From positions 8,692 through 72,691 of the forward strand of contig SFIE01000013.1 in the NCBI GenBank assembly GCA_004555405.1: a DNA stretch of 64,000 nt. Reading direction: 5' to 3'. The translations under genes and the position numbers were made by a program. This document shows positions 1-6,034 of the stretch, piece after piece (the stretch's first letter is position 1; every line of letters starts with the position of its first letter). The notes below the pieces were generated by a model. It was not told the origin of the DNA, ran no database searches, and saw nothing but the letters and a program-made list of their open reading frames with translations. Source of the stretch: Subdoligranulum sp. GTDB lineage: Bacteria; Bacillota; Clostridia; Oscillospirales; Ruminococcaceae.

Positions 1-54
1 CGGGTTTTTATCATAAGGGATGATTGATTTGATATCCCTGATTTCTACTTTCAT
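1..54 (-). CDS. N-terminus of a ParB-like domain protein (cut by window edge)
   Basis: An ATG at 54 reads leftward off the window and gives 18 codons, MKVEIRDIKSIIPYDKNP. A GGAGG ribosome site sits 5 nt upstream. The pattern of a short beta strand followed by I-P-Y-x-x-N-P is how ParB/sulfiredoxin-like domains begin, including the ParB-domain DNA methyltransferases that often precede terminase genes in Firmicutes prophages. With 18 residues visible, the ParB-like call is reasonable but the methyltransferase part is inference. It is the first gene of the next leftward prophage module, beyond a terminator. Confidence 0.55.
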   Translation of the reverse strand, partial: MKVEIRDIKSIIPYDKNP

Positions 55-70
55 GCGATCCTCCGATAAT

Positions 71-103
71 AAAAAATGCCTCTGGTATTATTCTACCAGA
101 GGC
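71..103 (-). terminator. Rho-independent terminator (leftward)
   Basis: A perfect 10-bp stem (78-87 with 94-103) with a 6-nt loop is followed on the minus strand by a run of T (71-76). It lies just ahead of the ParB-like start, so it separates the cargo genes from the next module. Confidence 0.8.
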
Positions 104-115
104 CGCGGTTTAGAA

Positions 116-130
116 TGTGACAGGATTTAC
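116..130 (-). repeat. Short prophage repeat TGTGACAGG, copy 1
   Basis: TGTGACAGGATTTAC on the plus strand; on the transcribed strand it reads GTAAATCCTGTCACA. Related copies lie at 230-244, 1447-1461 and 3832-3846, all at or near 3' ends of prophage genes. Confidence 0.7.
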
Positions 131-165
131 CCCGGCAGGGAGAAAGGAGGAAAGACCTACCGGGG
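130..165. other. Hairpin with one mismatch
   Basis: Arms CCCCGGCAGG (130-139) and CCTACCGGGG (156-165) pair with one mismatch around a purine-rich 16-nt loop. It lies between two terminators. It may be part of a transcription barrier or a small structured RNA; no function is assigned. Confidence 0.45.
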
Positions 166-172
166 CGGAACG

Positions 173-203
173 AAAAAAGGAGGTGCTTCGATGAAGCACC
201 TCC
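173..203 (-). terminator. Rho-independent terminator of the ADP-ribosylation cargo operon
   Basis: A perfect 11-bp stem (179-189 with 193-203) with a 3-nt loop is followed on the minus strand by six T (173-178). It lies 37 bp beyond the last cargo gene. Confidence 0.85.
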
Positions 204-229
204 AGTGTAGCACACTTCCTGTTGGAAAA

Positions 230-244
230 TGTGACAGGATTTAC
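230..244 (-). repeat. Short prophage repeat TGTGACAGG, copy 2
   Basis: Identical over 15 bases to copy 1. It overlaps the stop codon of the 92-residue Lys-rich gene, so on the transcribed strand TAAATCCTGTCACA both ends that gene and carries the motif. Confidence 0.7.
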
Positions 245-519
245 TTGGTTTTCTTGGCTGCTGCCTTCTTCTTGGGCGCAGGGGCTGTTTTTGCCTTGCT
301 TGCTGCAGCTTTTTTTACGGCTCGTTTGGCGGCATCCTCACGGTCTGCCTCAGCCCAGTGTTCTTTGGCGAGCTGCTGGAACTGCTTATCTGTAAACTTC
401 TTGCCTGCTTTTTCTGCTGCTTTCTCTGCTTCAACATGCTTGCGCATGAGGTCTGCCTGCCACCAGTCCATGGAGTCGCGTGTATCTACCTCACGGGGGT
501 TTCTGAATTTTGGGGCCAT
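241..519 (-). CDS. Small Lys/Ala-rich phage protein following ART 1
   Basis: This 92-residue protein is soluble, with no signal or membrane segment. The first 70 residues are charged and predicted helical (KFRNPREVD, DSMDWWQAD, then KHVEAEKAAEKAGKK). The last 25 residues are an Ala/Pro/Lys tail ending KKKAAAKKTK. GGAGG lies 8 nt before the ATG. It follows the ADP-ribosyltransferase-like gene at 539-1390 by 19 bp, just as the other Lys-tailed protein (1972-2157) follows the second transferase. The family is not recognised. A nucleic-acid-binding, chaperone or immunity role is possible; the paired position is the only real hint. Confidence 0.7.
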   Translation of the reverse strand: MAPKFRNPREVDTRDSMDWWQADLMRKHVEAEKAAEKAGKKFTDKQFQQLAKEHWAEADREDAAKRAVKKAAASKAKTAPAPKKKAAAKKTK

Positions 520-538
520 GCTTTAATCCTCCTAAACT

Positions 539-1390
539 TTACCAGCTTGGCGCGCGTGCGCCTGTTCTGGTCAAAACTTTCTTCTGTGTGGTCACCGCGC
601 TTCGATCAAGCACCGTGTAGTAGCTGCCACGCTGAATGACATTGTACCCGCACATGGCCGCGAATATCGACTTCACACCATCTGTGCTGCCGCCGTTGGG
701 ATAGTACCCTTGGGAAAAGCGCAGCAGGTTCCGATAAGCTTTCGGGTGAGAGACACTCCAGGCTCGAAACTGTCCACTCAAAGCGCTATCGCTGATAACT
801 TTCGCCTTACGGTTTAGAAAACTGCGAAATTGGGTAGAGCCTGTTGAACTGCCGTATGCCCATGACCCGGCCGATGTGGATGCAAAATAGGTTCCATCTC
901 CATAGTACCCGCCACTGAGGTACTGCCTCTCTTTTCGGCTCATGAACTGATCGGCCAGAACCTTTGTGTTTGGGACATGGGCCTTTGCGGCGTCGTCTGA
1001 ATGGTACAAGACTTTTTGCCCGGCAGCTTTGGCAGCAGTTAAAAACGCTTTATCGCCGGTGATCAGCTCGGTCGGTCGGCTCGTCCAGCCGATGGCATTG
1101 AAGAATCGTTGCGTGTCGGTGGCCTGCTGCTTGCTAACCCCTTGTTGGGGCAGCTCTACCGTGGTGTGCGCCTTGATGGCGTTGAGCACATGGTTGAGCT
1201 GCCCGTCGCTCAGCCCGGATAGCTGCGTTACATCCAGCGAGCCGTCATTGCTTCTTGCCGCAGCCAGCGTCTGCTGATAAGGTGTGGCCGCCTGCTGCGG
1301 CGCAGGGGCGGGTGCTGGAGGTGGTGTGGGTACAGCGGCCGCGATCGCGCGTGCCATACCCTGCTGTCCTGATAGTCTGCCTCTGCCCAT
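539..1390 (-). CDS. ADP-ribosyltransferase-like protein (ART 1, H-Y type)
   Basis: A 283-residue protein in three parts. Residues 1-6 are MGRGRL, shared with ART 2; residues 15-40 are a Pro/Ala/Gln-rich linker; then comes a globular domain. LYH at about 128-130 and GDGTYFA at about 164-170, followed by a Ser/Gly stretch and AYG, match the H-Y core of PARP/diphtheria-toxin-type ADP-ribosyltransferases (established family pattern). A late YYTVLDRSA segment forms the C-terminal strand. A third catalytic Glu is not obvious to me, so activity is unproven. GGGAGG lies 7 nt before the ATG. It sits in the phage cargo operon after the macrodomain gene. It could be a host-modifying effector or a structural protein with a decayed ART fold. 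Confidence 0.65.
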   Translation of the reverse strand: MGRGRLSGQQGMARAIAAAVPTPPPAPAPAPQQAATPYQQTLAAARSNDGSLDVTQLSGLSDGQLNHVLNAIKAHTTVELPQQGVSKQQATDTQRFFNAIGWTSRPTELITGDKAFLTAAKAAGQKVLYHSDDAAKAHVPNTKVLADQFMSRKERQYLSGGYYGDGTYFASTSAGSWAYGSSTGSTQFRSFLNRKAKVISDSALSGQFRAWSVSHPKAYRNLLRFSQGYYPNGGSTDGVKSIFAAMCGYNVIQRGSYYTVLDRSAVTTQKKVLTRTGARAPSW

Positions 1391-1446
1391 GCGGTGCCTC
1401 CCTCAAATCGTTATGAGGTCAGCATACCATGGCTTTGGCGGCAAAA

Positions 1447-1461
1447 TGTGACAGGTTTTAT
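1447..1461 (-). repeat. Short prophage repeat TGTGACAGG, copy 3
   Basis: TGTGACAGGTTTTAT overlaps the stop codon of the macrodomain gene. With copy 2 it brackets the ART 1 plus 92-residue gene pair as a cassette. Confidence 0.65.
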
Positions 1462-1964
1462 TTGCTCAGTGCATGGGTGAAAGCCTGGTACTCACGGTCG
1501 GCAAAGCAATAAATGCGAATGTCGGTGCAGGTCTTGACGGGGTAATCCCGGAGGGCTTTCACCGCAATTTGCACCGCTTCCTCGAGGGGGTAGCCATAAA
1601 TGCCGGTGCTGATGGAGCACAGGCCAATACTGTGACAGCCGTGTTCTTCGGCCTGTTTGAGGCATGCCTGGTAAACGCTATACAGCTGATCGGCGTTGGC
1701 TTTGGTGCCACGGTAGATGGGGCCTACCGCGTGGATAATGTACTTGGCTTTCAGCTTGAACCCTGGGGTGGCCACGGCACTGCCGGTGGGGCAGCCGCCG
1801 ATAGCCCGGCAGGCTCTGTCGAGCTGGTCATATCCGGCTGCTGAGAAGATCGCACCACACACACCGCCGCCCGGAGCAAGCTGCGCGTTGGCAGCATTCA
1901 CAATGGCATCGGTATCGGCGTACACCACGCTGCCCTTGTGGGCGGTGATTTTAGCGCTGCTCAT
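1458..1964 (-). CDS. Macrodomain protein, probable ADP-ribosyl hydrolase
   Basis: A 168-residue single-domain protein. The ADP-ribose-binding signatures are clear: DAIVNAANAQ near residue 19, then GGGVCGAI in loop 1, C-PTGSAVATPGF in the middle, IIHAVGP, and SISTGIYGYP in the diphosphate loop. This matches the YmdB/MacroD group, which removes ADP-ribose from proteins or deacetylates O-acetyl-ADP-ribose. The ATG at 1964 is chosen because homology begins there; it lies 7 nt after the preceding stop, suggesting translational coupling. It sits between two ADP-ribosyltransferase-like genes, which suggests an eraser or self-protection role (inference). Host NAD-metabolite processing is the alternative. 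Confidence 0.88.
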   Translation of the reverse strand: MSSAKITAHKGSVVYADTDAIVNAANAQLAPGGGVCGAIFSAAGYDQLDRACRAIGGCPTGSAVATPGFKLKAKYIIHAVGPIYRGTKANADQLYSVYQACLKQAEEHGCHSIGLCSISTGIYGYPLEEAVQIAVKALRDYPVKTCTDIRIYCFADREYQAFTHALSK

Positions 1965-1971
1965 GGTCAGG

Positions 1972-2157
1972 TCACTTCGCTTTCTTCTTTTTCGCGGTGG
2001 TTTTCTTCTTAGGCTTGTCCGGCATGATGATGCCTGCACGAATGTTGGCTTCGTGGATCCGGCGCTGCTCTGCCTTGCTGGCAGGCAAACTGTCCAGCTG
2101 TGTAAAGGGCTGAACCGGCAGCCCACTCCATTCATCGATCTCTATTTTCTTGCCCAT
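1972..2157 (-). CDS. Small Lys-tailed phage protein following ART 2
   Basis: A 61-residue protein with a short N-terminal segment (KKIEIDEWSGLPVQPF), a charged helix and a very basic tail (KPKKKTTAKKKKAK). AGGAGG lies 8 nt before the ATG. It follows ART 2 (stop at 2193) by 35 bp and runs directly into the macrodomain gene. Its size, tail and position parallel the 92-residue protein after ART 1, though the sequences are not obviously homologous. No family is recognised. Possible roles are a partner, decoy or nucleic-acid-binding accessory of the transferase. Confidence 0.7.
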   Translation of the reverse strand: MGKKIEIDEWSGLPVQPFTQLDSLPASKAEQRRIHEANIRAGIIMPDKPKKKTTAKKKKAK

Positions 2158-2192
2158 TCTGAAAACCTCCTGTTGGTTTTGTTATCTGCATT

Positions 2193-2981
2193 TTACCAAG
2201 CTTCCACGATAATTTCAATCACTTTTTTCGCACCGCCTGCTCGGGGGTATGCAGTTCTGCCTGTGTGTCGGACGCCTGTGATTTTGAATTGCGTTCCGCG
2301 CCCCAGCGCCACCTCCGCCTGCGATTGCTGAACCATAGCCGCCTTAAGCGATTTGCTGGTGTGGATCGTCAGCTGAACCTCTCGCCCGCCGCCCAACATA
2401 CCCCCCGGTAGAAACGGGCTCTTGGCCTTGTCGTGGCTCGTACTTGTGAATCCTTTAGCCGTCCAACTCTTGCCTACGAGCGCCTTGCGCAGCTGCGCAT
2501 CGCTCATCTGGCCGGGGTTTTTGATGCCGAAATGGCGAGTGATGAAATCGTCGTGGTCGCCGCGGTAAAGTGTGGTTTCGTGCCCGATGGGCCCCATGAG
2601 CTTGTCCAAACCCGCGACCATGCGCTGTGCGCGGGGGCTGAGCTTGCTGATTGCTGTTCCGCTCTCCAGTGCGTAGTTCACATTCTGCGCGAATCCGAAC
2701 CCGGTAGAGGTTTGTGCGGGGTTGATGTAATCCTGATTCGCCTGGTATGTGTTCCAGTCGCGCCTTTTGCGCTGGCTGGCTACAAGGGCTGTCTGCTGTG
2801 CGGCGGTAAGCTCAGGGAATCCGTGCGCTCCCGTGGGCGGCTGACTAACCGGCGCAGGCACAGGCGCAGTCTGCTGCACCGGGGCTGCGGCCTGCTGCAC
2901 AGCTGCCACTGTATTTGCCGCGGCCTGCGGCTGCGGGGCGGTGGATAAACCGTGACTGGCTGCCAGTCTGCCTCTACCCAT
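2193..2981 (-). CDS. ADP-ribosyltransferase-like protein (ART 2, R-S-E type)
   Basis: A 262-residue protein that starts MGRGRL like ART 1, followed by an Ala/Gln/Pro linker (about 11-52) and a helical region. The catalytic pattern of R-S-E (C2/C3-type) transferases is complete: LYRG with R140, GFTSTS with S180-T-S182, and QAE (Q221, E223) followed by VALGRGTQFKI, the usual ARTT/beta-strand ending. These enzymes transfer ADP-ribose from NAD to Asn, Gln or Arg residues. The Q-x-E form is typical of Asn/Gln modifiers in the C3 group, but the target cannot be predicted. AGGAGG precedes the ATG, which overlaps the end of the DUF4417 gene by 8 bp. No secretion signal is visible. Confidence 0.82.
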   Translation of the reverse strand: MGRGRLAASHGLSTAPQPQAAANTVAAVQQAAAPVQQTAPVPAPVSQPPTGAHGFPELTAAQQTALVASQRKRRDWNTYQANQDYINPAQTSTGFGFAQNVNYALESGTAISKLSPRAQRMVAGLDKLMGPIGHETTLYRGDHDDFITRHFGIKNPGQMSDAQLRKALVGKSWTAKGFTSTSHDKAKSPFLPGGMLGGGREVQLTIHTSKSLKAAMVQQSQAEVALGRGTQFKITGVRHTGRTAYPRAGGAKKVIEIIVEAW

Positions 2982-3681
2982 GCTTTTTGTCCTCCTGTGC
3001 CAGCTTGCCCGCCAGCTTTTTGGTTAGAAATCTTGCGCCCATCATGGTGTGCGCGTAGTGCCTGTAAGGAATGCCCGCACTCTTGCACAGCTGCTCGATC
3101 TCCGGTGTGAGAATGCCGTACACGAGCAGCCCGGTGGGGGCCTTGGTGCGGAAAAGCTCCCGTACACCTGCCAGAAAGAACCCCTCGTAGTCGGCTTTGC
3201 GTTTGAGGCAGCCGACCGTGCTGATCGCTACTGTGCTGCGCTCGGGCAGCCCGTCAAAGCACCAGCTTAGGCTGGCCTCATCGGCCCAGCTTGCACTGGG
3301 TATCACGGTCAGCCCGCGGGCCTGCCACCATGCTCCCAGCAGCTGGTTGCGGTAATGATTCCAGCGCTGGAGCGGCTCTGGGAAATCGAGGTACATGGAA
3401 AAATCCGGCTCGATGACAAACTCAAATTGCCGAAGGAGCTCTATGTACACCTCCGGCTGCGCCCACACCCGCTCGAATTGGTAATCGTCACTGTAGAAAT
3501 GCAGCCCCTGTGCGGCTCGAAACTCGCAGCTGAGCGCGTCCTTAAATCGCACCATGGCCTCGGCCTCGGTGGGAAACGCGACCGGCTGCATCTGTGCAAA
3601 CCCGCTCGGGGTGAGCTGAACCTCGGGCAGCAAGTGCCAATTCACCAGCTTGGCTGTGCGGAATCGCTCATTATCTGCCAT
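2974..3681 (-). CDS. DUF4417 family phage protein
   Basis: A 235-residue soluble protein with the DUF4417 hallmarks: EPDFSMYLDFP near residue 100, QRWNHYRNQLLGAWWQ, VIPSASWAD, WCFDGLP, ISTVGC and a final LLVYG. The family is common in Firmicutes phages and conjugative elements, and its biochemical function is unknown. The ATG at 3681 is preferred because GGGGGAGA lies about 7 nt upstream; an upstream in-frame ATG lacks a ribosome site. It is the first gene of the cargo block and overlaps ART 2 by 8 bp, so the two are probably co-translated. Whether it works with the transferases is open. Confidence 0.85.
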   Translation of the reverse strand: MADNERFRTAKLVNWHLLPEVQLTPSGFAQMQPVAFPTEAEAMVRFKDALSCEFRAAQGLHFYSDDYQFERVWAQPEVYIELLRQFEFVIEPDFSMYLDFPEPLQRWNHYRNQLLGAWWQARGLTVIPSASWADEASLSWCFDGLPERSTVAISTVGCLKRKADYEGFFLAGVRELFRTKAPTGLLVYGILTPEIEQLCKSAGIPYRHYAHTMMGARFLTKKLAGKLAQEDKKHG

Positions 3682-3738
3682 GTCTGCTCTCCCCCTGAAT
3701 CGCAAATTCCCCGGTTTGTTGCGCTTCCACGAAGCGAC

Positions 3739-4053
3739 TTACCGGGGGTTGGTGGCCCTGCCATGGTACGCTTGCTCCATAGGCGTGGCAGGGCCGTCTG
3801 TGGTTATCGTAGCACGGTTGTCGGGGGCATTTGTGACAGGTTTATCGACTTCGGCCAGCGCGCGGTGTGCGATCTGGCAGACTGTGTTGGCGGTGTTCCC
3901 GCCGCCGATTACCAGGGCCACCTTGACCCAGCTCACTTTACCCGGCCCCAGAAAGGCAACCTCCAAAATGCGGCGGCAGAGGGGGTCCTCCATCGCTCGG
4001 ATGATTTCCCTCCGCTGCTCGCGAGTAAGTCGCCTGAACGCTCTGATCCTCAA
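3739..4053 (-). CDS. Small phage protein, possible transcription regulator
   Basis: A 104-residue protein. Residues 1-70 are helical and basic (RRLTREQRREIIRAM, then a helix-turn-helix-like VKVALVIGGGNTANTV). The position, last in the replication operon after the SNF2 helicase, is where Firmicutes phages often place a late-gene activator or sigma-like protein. The final 30 residues are low in structure and are encoded across a TGTGACAGG repeat and a hairpin, so they may be an extension acquired when the cargo block was inserted. The start overlaps the helicase stop by 4 bp. The regulator role is inference from position. Confidence 0.6.
   Translation of the reverse strand: MRIRAFRRLTREQRREIIRAMEDPLCRRILEVAFLGPGKVSWVKVALVIGGGNTANTVCQIAHRALAEVDKPVTNAPDNRATITTDGPATPMEQAYHGRATNPR
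3754..3795. other. Long-loop hairpin at the end of the replication operon
   Basis: GGCCCTGCCA (3754-3763) and TGGCAGGGCC (3786-3795) form a 10-bp perfect stem with a 22-nt loop. It lies inside the apparent C-terminal extension of the 104-residue gene. It may be an attenuating structure at the module border; there is no T-run, so it is not a standard terminator. Confidence 0.45.
3832..3846 (-). repeat. Short prophage repeat TGTGACAGG, copy 4
   Basis: TGTGACAGGTTTATC lies within the C-terminal codons of the 104-residue gene and marks the border between replication genes and cargo genes. Confidence 0.55.
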
Positions 4054-5438
4054 TCCCTCGCCTCCTTTTGTGCTTTGGCTGCCAGCGCCTTGATGCCATC
4101 GATCAGCCCCTGCTGTGTGCTGCCTTTGTGCTGCAGTGCCTGCAGCACCATCTCGTCGGCGCTATCCTTGACCAGCAGTCGATGGATGATGACCGGCTGC
4201 GGCTGTCCCTGTCGGTACAGACGCGCCACCCCCTGCTGGTACAGCTCGAGGTTCCACGGCAGGCCGTACCAGATCATGTGTCGGCCGCCCTGCTGCAGGT
4301 TGAGCCCATAGGCGCAGCTGGCGGGCTGCGCCAGAAGAACATTGATCTCGCCCCGGTTCCAGGCTCGCTGTTCGGCCTCGGATTCCAACAGCGCCACTCT
4401 AAGGCCCTTACAGCGCGTCTTGAGCGCTTCCAGTATCCGTGTCCGATCGAACTCGAAAGCGTAAAACACAAGGGCATTCTGCCCGTCCAGCGCCTCGATC
4501 AGCTCCACCAGCGCATCCAGCTTGGCGCTGTTGATCTCATGGGCCTGTTTTTCGGTGTCGTATAATCCGCCGTTGCAGAGCTGCAGCAGCTTGTTAGTCA
4601 GAGTAGCCGCCTGCAGTGCCGTGATCGTTTCCCCGTCGACATCAAGCAGCATACATCCTTGCAGCTGGTCGTAGACCTTGCGGTCGCTCGGCGGCAACAC
4701 CACCGGGATGTCCTCGACGATTTTGTCGGGAAGCTGCAGATGGTCGGCGGCCTGCATACTGATGCAGACATCCGCCAACTTGGCCTGTATGATCTCGGCC
4801 GCGCCCTTACGCTCCCGCCAGCTGTAGATTTGCATACCGTTGCGTTTGTCGGGTTGAAAGTAGCTATCTCGGTACGAGGTAAAACGCTGCCCCAGCCGCT
4901 CGCCCTGATCGAGCAGATAGGCCTGCGCCCAAAGGTCCAGGTAGTCTTTCGGGGCGGGCGTGCCTGTGAGCTCGATCACCCGGTGGATCTGTGGTCTGAC
5001 GCGGCGCAGGGCCTTAAAGCGCTGTGTGGTGTGGTGCTTGAAGCTGCTTGCCTCATCCAGCACCACCGTGTCAAAGGGCCACTTGCGCCTGCACGCCTGC
5101 GCCAACCACACCACGCTGTCACGGTTGGTGATGTAGATATCGGCCTTTTTCCTGAGGGCGGCCTCGCGCTGCTTTGCCGTGCCCAGCACAGTACTTACAC
5201 GCAGCCCCCGCAGGTGCTCCCACTTGGCTATCTCGTCCTGCCATGTAGCCTCGGCTACTTTCTTGGGCGCGACAATCAACACACGCTCGGCCTCCCCCAA
5301 CAGCAGCAGCGTGCGCAGCGCTGTGAGCGTGATCACAGTTTTGCCCAGCCCCATTTCCAGCCACAGTGCTACGCTCGGGCGCTCCACGATAGCGCGGATG
5401 CACTCCTGCTGGTACGGGTGCGGCTTAAAGCTGTCCAT
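4050..5438 (-). CDS. SNF2-type DEAD/H helicase of the phage replication module
   Basis: About 462 residues. RecA-like domain 1 has EMGLGKT (Walker A, near residue 30), LIVAPKKVAE, VVLDEASSF (motif II) and LTGTPAP (motif III). Domain 2 has YGLNLQQGG (motif V) and ARLYRQGQ (motif VI). This is the compact SNF2-like helicase usual in siphophage replication operons, next to a VRR-NUC nuclease. The ATG at 5438 is preferred over an adjacent in-frame GTG. It overlaps the nuclease gene by 14 bp. The role is DNA translocation or remodelling during phage replication; the substrate is unknown. Confidence 0.9.
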   Translation of the reverse strand: MDSFKPHPYQQECIRAIVERPSVALWLEMGLGKTVITLTALRTLLLLGEAERVLIVAPKKVAEATWQDEIAKWEHLRGLRVSTVLGTAKQREAALRKKADIYITNRDSVVWLAQACRRKWPFDTVVLDEASSFKHHTTQRFKALRRVRPQIHRVIELTGTPAPKDYLDLWAQAYLLDQGERLGQRFTSYRDSYFQPDKRNGMQIYSWRERKGAAEIIQAKLADVCISMQAADHLQLPDKIVEDIPVVLPPSDRKVYDQLQGCMLLDVDGETITALQAATLTNKLLQLCNGGLYDTEKQAHEINSAKLDALVELIEALDGQNALVFYAFEFDRTRILEALKTRCKGLRVALLESEAEQRAWNRGEINVLLAQPASCAYGLNLQQGGRHMIWYGLPWNLELYQQGVARLYRQGQPQPVIIHRLLVKDSADEMVLQALQHKGSTQQGLIDGIKALAAKAQKEARD

Positions 5439-5790
5439 CACGCTGCGCCCCCTTGACGGCCTTACCGGGCAGGCTGGGATGCTCGACCCCGGTCAGCGCT
5501 TTGGACACGCTGCCCAGATAGTCGGCCAAGCTGCGGGCCTCCCCGGGGGTGCTGACTATGTAGGCGTAGCAGCCCAACCGGTGCAGTTCCTGCTGCCAGA
5601 ACGACTGCAGCCCGCCTTTGGCCACCGACTTGCCCGGTGCCTTAAGCTCCACAAAGGCTACAAGGCCCCCCGGCAGAATGCAGATGCGGTCCGGCACGCC
5701 CGCCGTGCCTGGTGCCACCCACTTGATGCACCACCCGCCCTGCTGCTTGATGGCGTTACGCAGGGTTTGCTCGATGTAGTTTTCTCGCAT
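5425..5790 (-). CDS. VRR-NUC domain nuclease
   Basis: A 121-residue protein. The PD-(D/E)XK-type VRR-NUC core is visible: an N-terminal helix, GTAGVPDRICI (catalytic Asp), LVAFVELKAPG (E-x-K), then the Q-x-x-W-x-x-E-L helix and a closing LGCYAYIVST strand. The family acts on branched or Holliday-type DNA structures. The C-terminal 30 residues are an unstructured extension that overlaps the helicase start. GGAGG lies 10 nt upstream. It lies just after the proposed origin and before the helicase, consistent with phage recombination or replication. Confidence 0.92.
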   Translation of the reverse strand: MRENYIEQTLRNAIKQQGGWCIKWVAPGTAGVPDRICILPGGLVAFVELKAPGKSVAKGGLQSFWQQELHRLGCYAYIVSTPGEARSLADYLGSVSKALTGVEHPSLPGKAVKGAQRDGQL

Positions 5791-5816
5791 GTAGTTTTGT
5801 CCTCCTTTGGCGGCTT

Positions 5817-6017
5817 GTCAACCAAGTCAACCGATTTTCCCCTATATACCTAAAAAACAAGCTATAGGCTGTATGTGTATCCCCTAATCCGTATTTTAAT
5901 TTATATTAAATATTTGGTTGACTTGGTTGACATATATTATATATAACGATTATTCGTCGTTTTCTTGTCAACCAAGTTTGTCAACCGCGTCAACCGTGTC
6001 AACCAAATTTGTCAACC
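5817..6017. repeat. GTCAACC iteron cluster with AT-rich core, candidate phage replication origin
   Basis: Nine copies of GTCAACC lie in a gene-free gap: 5817 and 5826 (plus), 5916 and 5925 (as GGTTGAC), then 5967, 5980, 5989, 5998 and 6011 (plus). Start-to-start spacings are 9 or 13 bp. Between the clusters the sequence is markedly AT-rich (5870-5950). Iterons flanking an AT-rich unwinding region, next to a primase/helicase gene, are the usual layout of a theta-type origin. That it is the origin is inference. Confidence 0.65.
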
Positions 6018-6034
6018 AAACTCGCGTTTTTAAA

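Noticed and set aside
1965..2135. An N-terminal extension of the macrodomain gene upstream of 1964
   Set aside because: The extension overlaps the 61-residue gene in another frame, and macrodomain similarity starts at ATG 1964.
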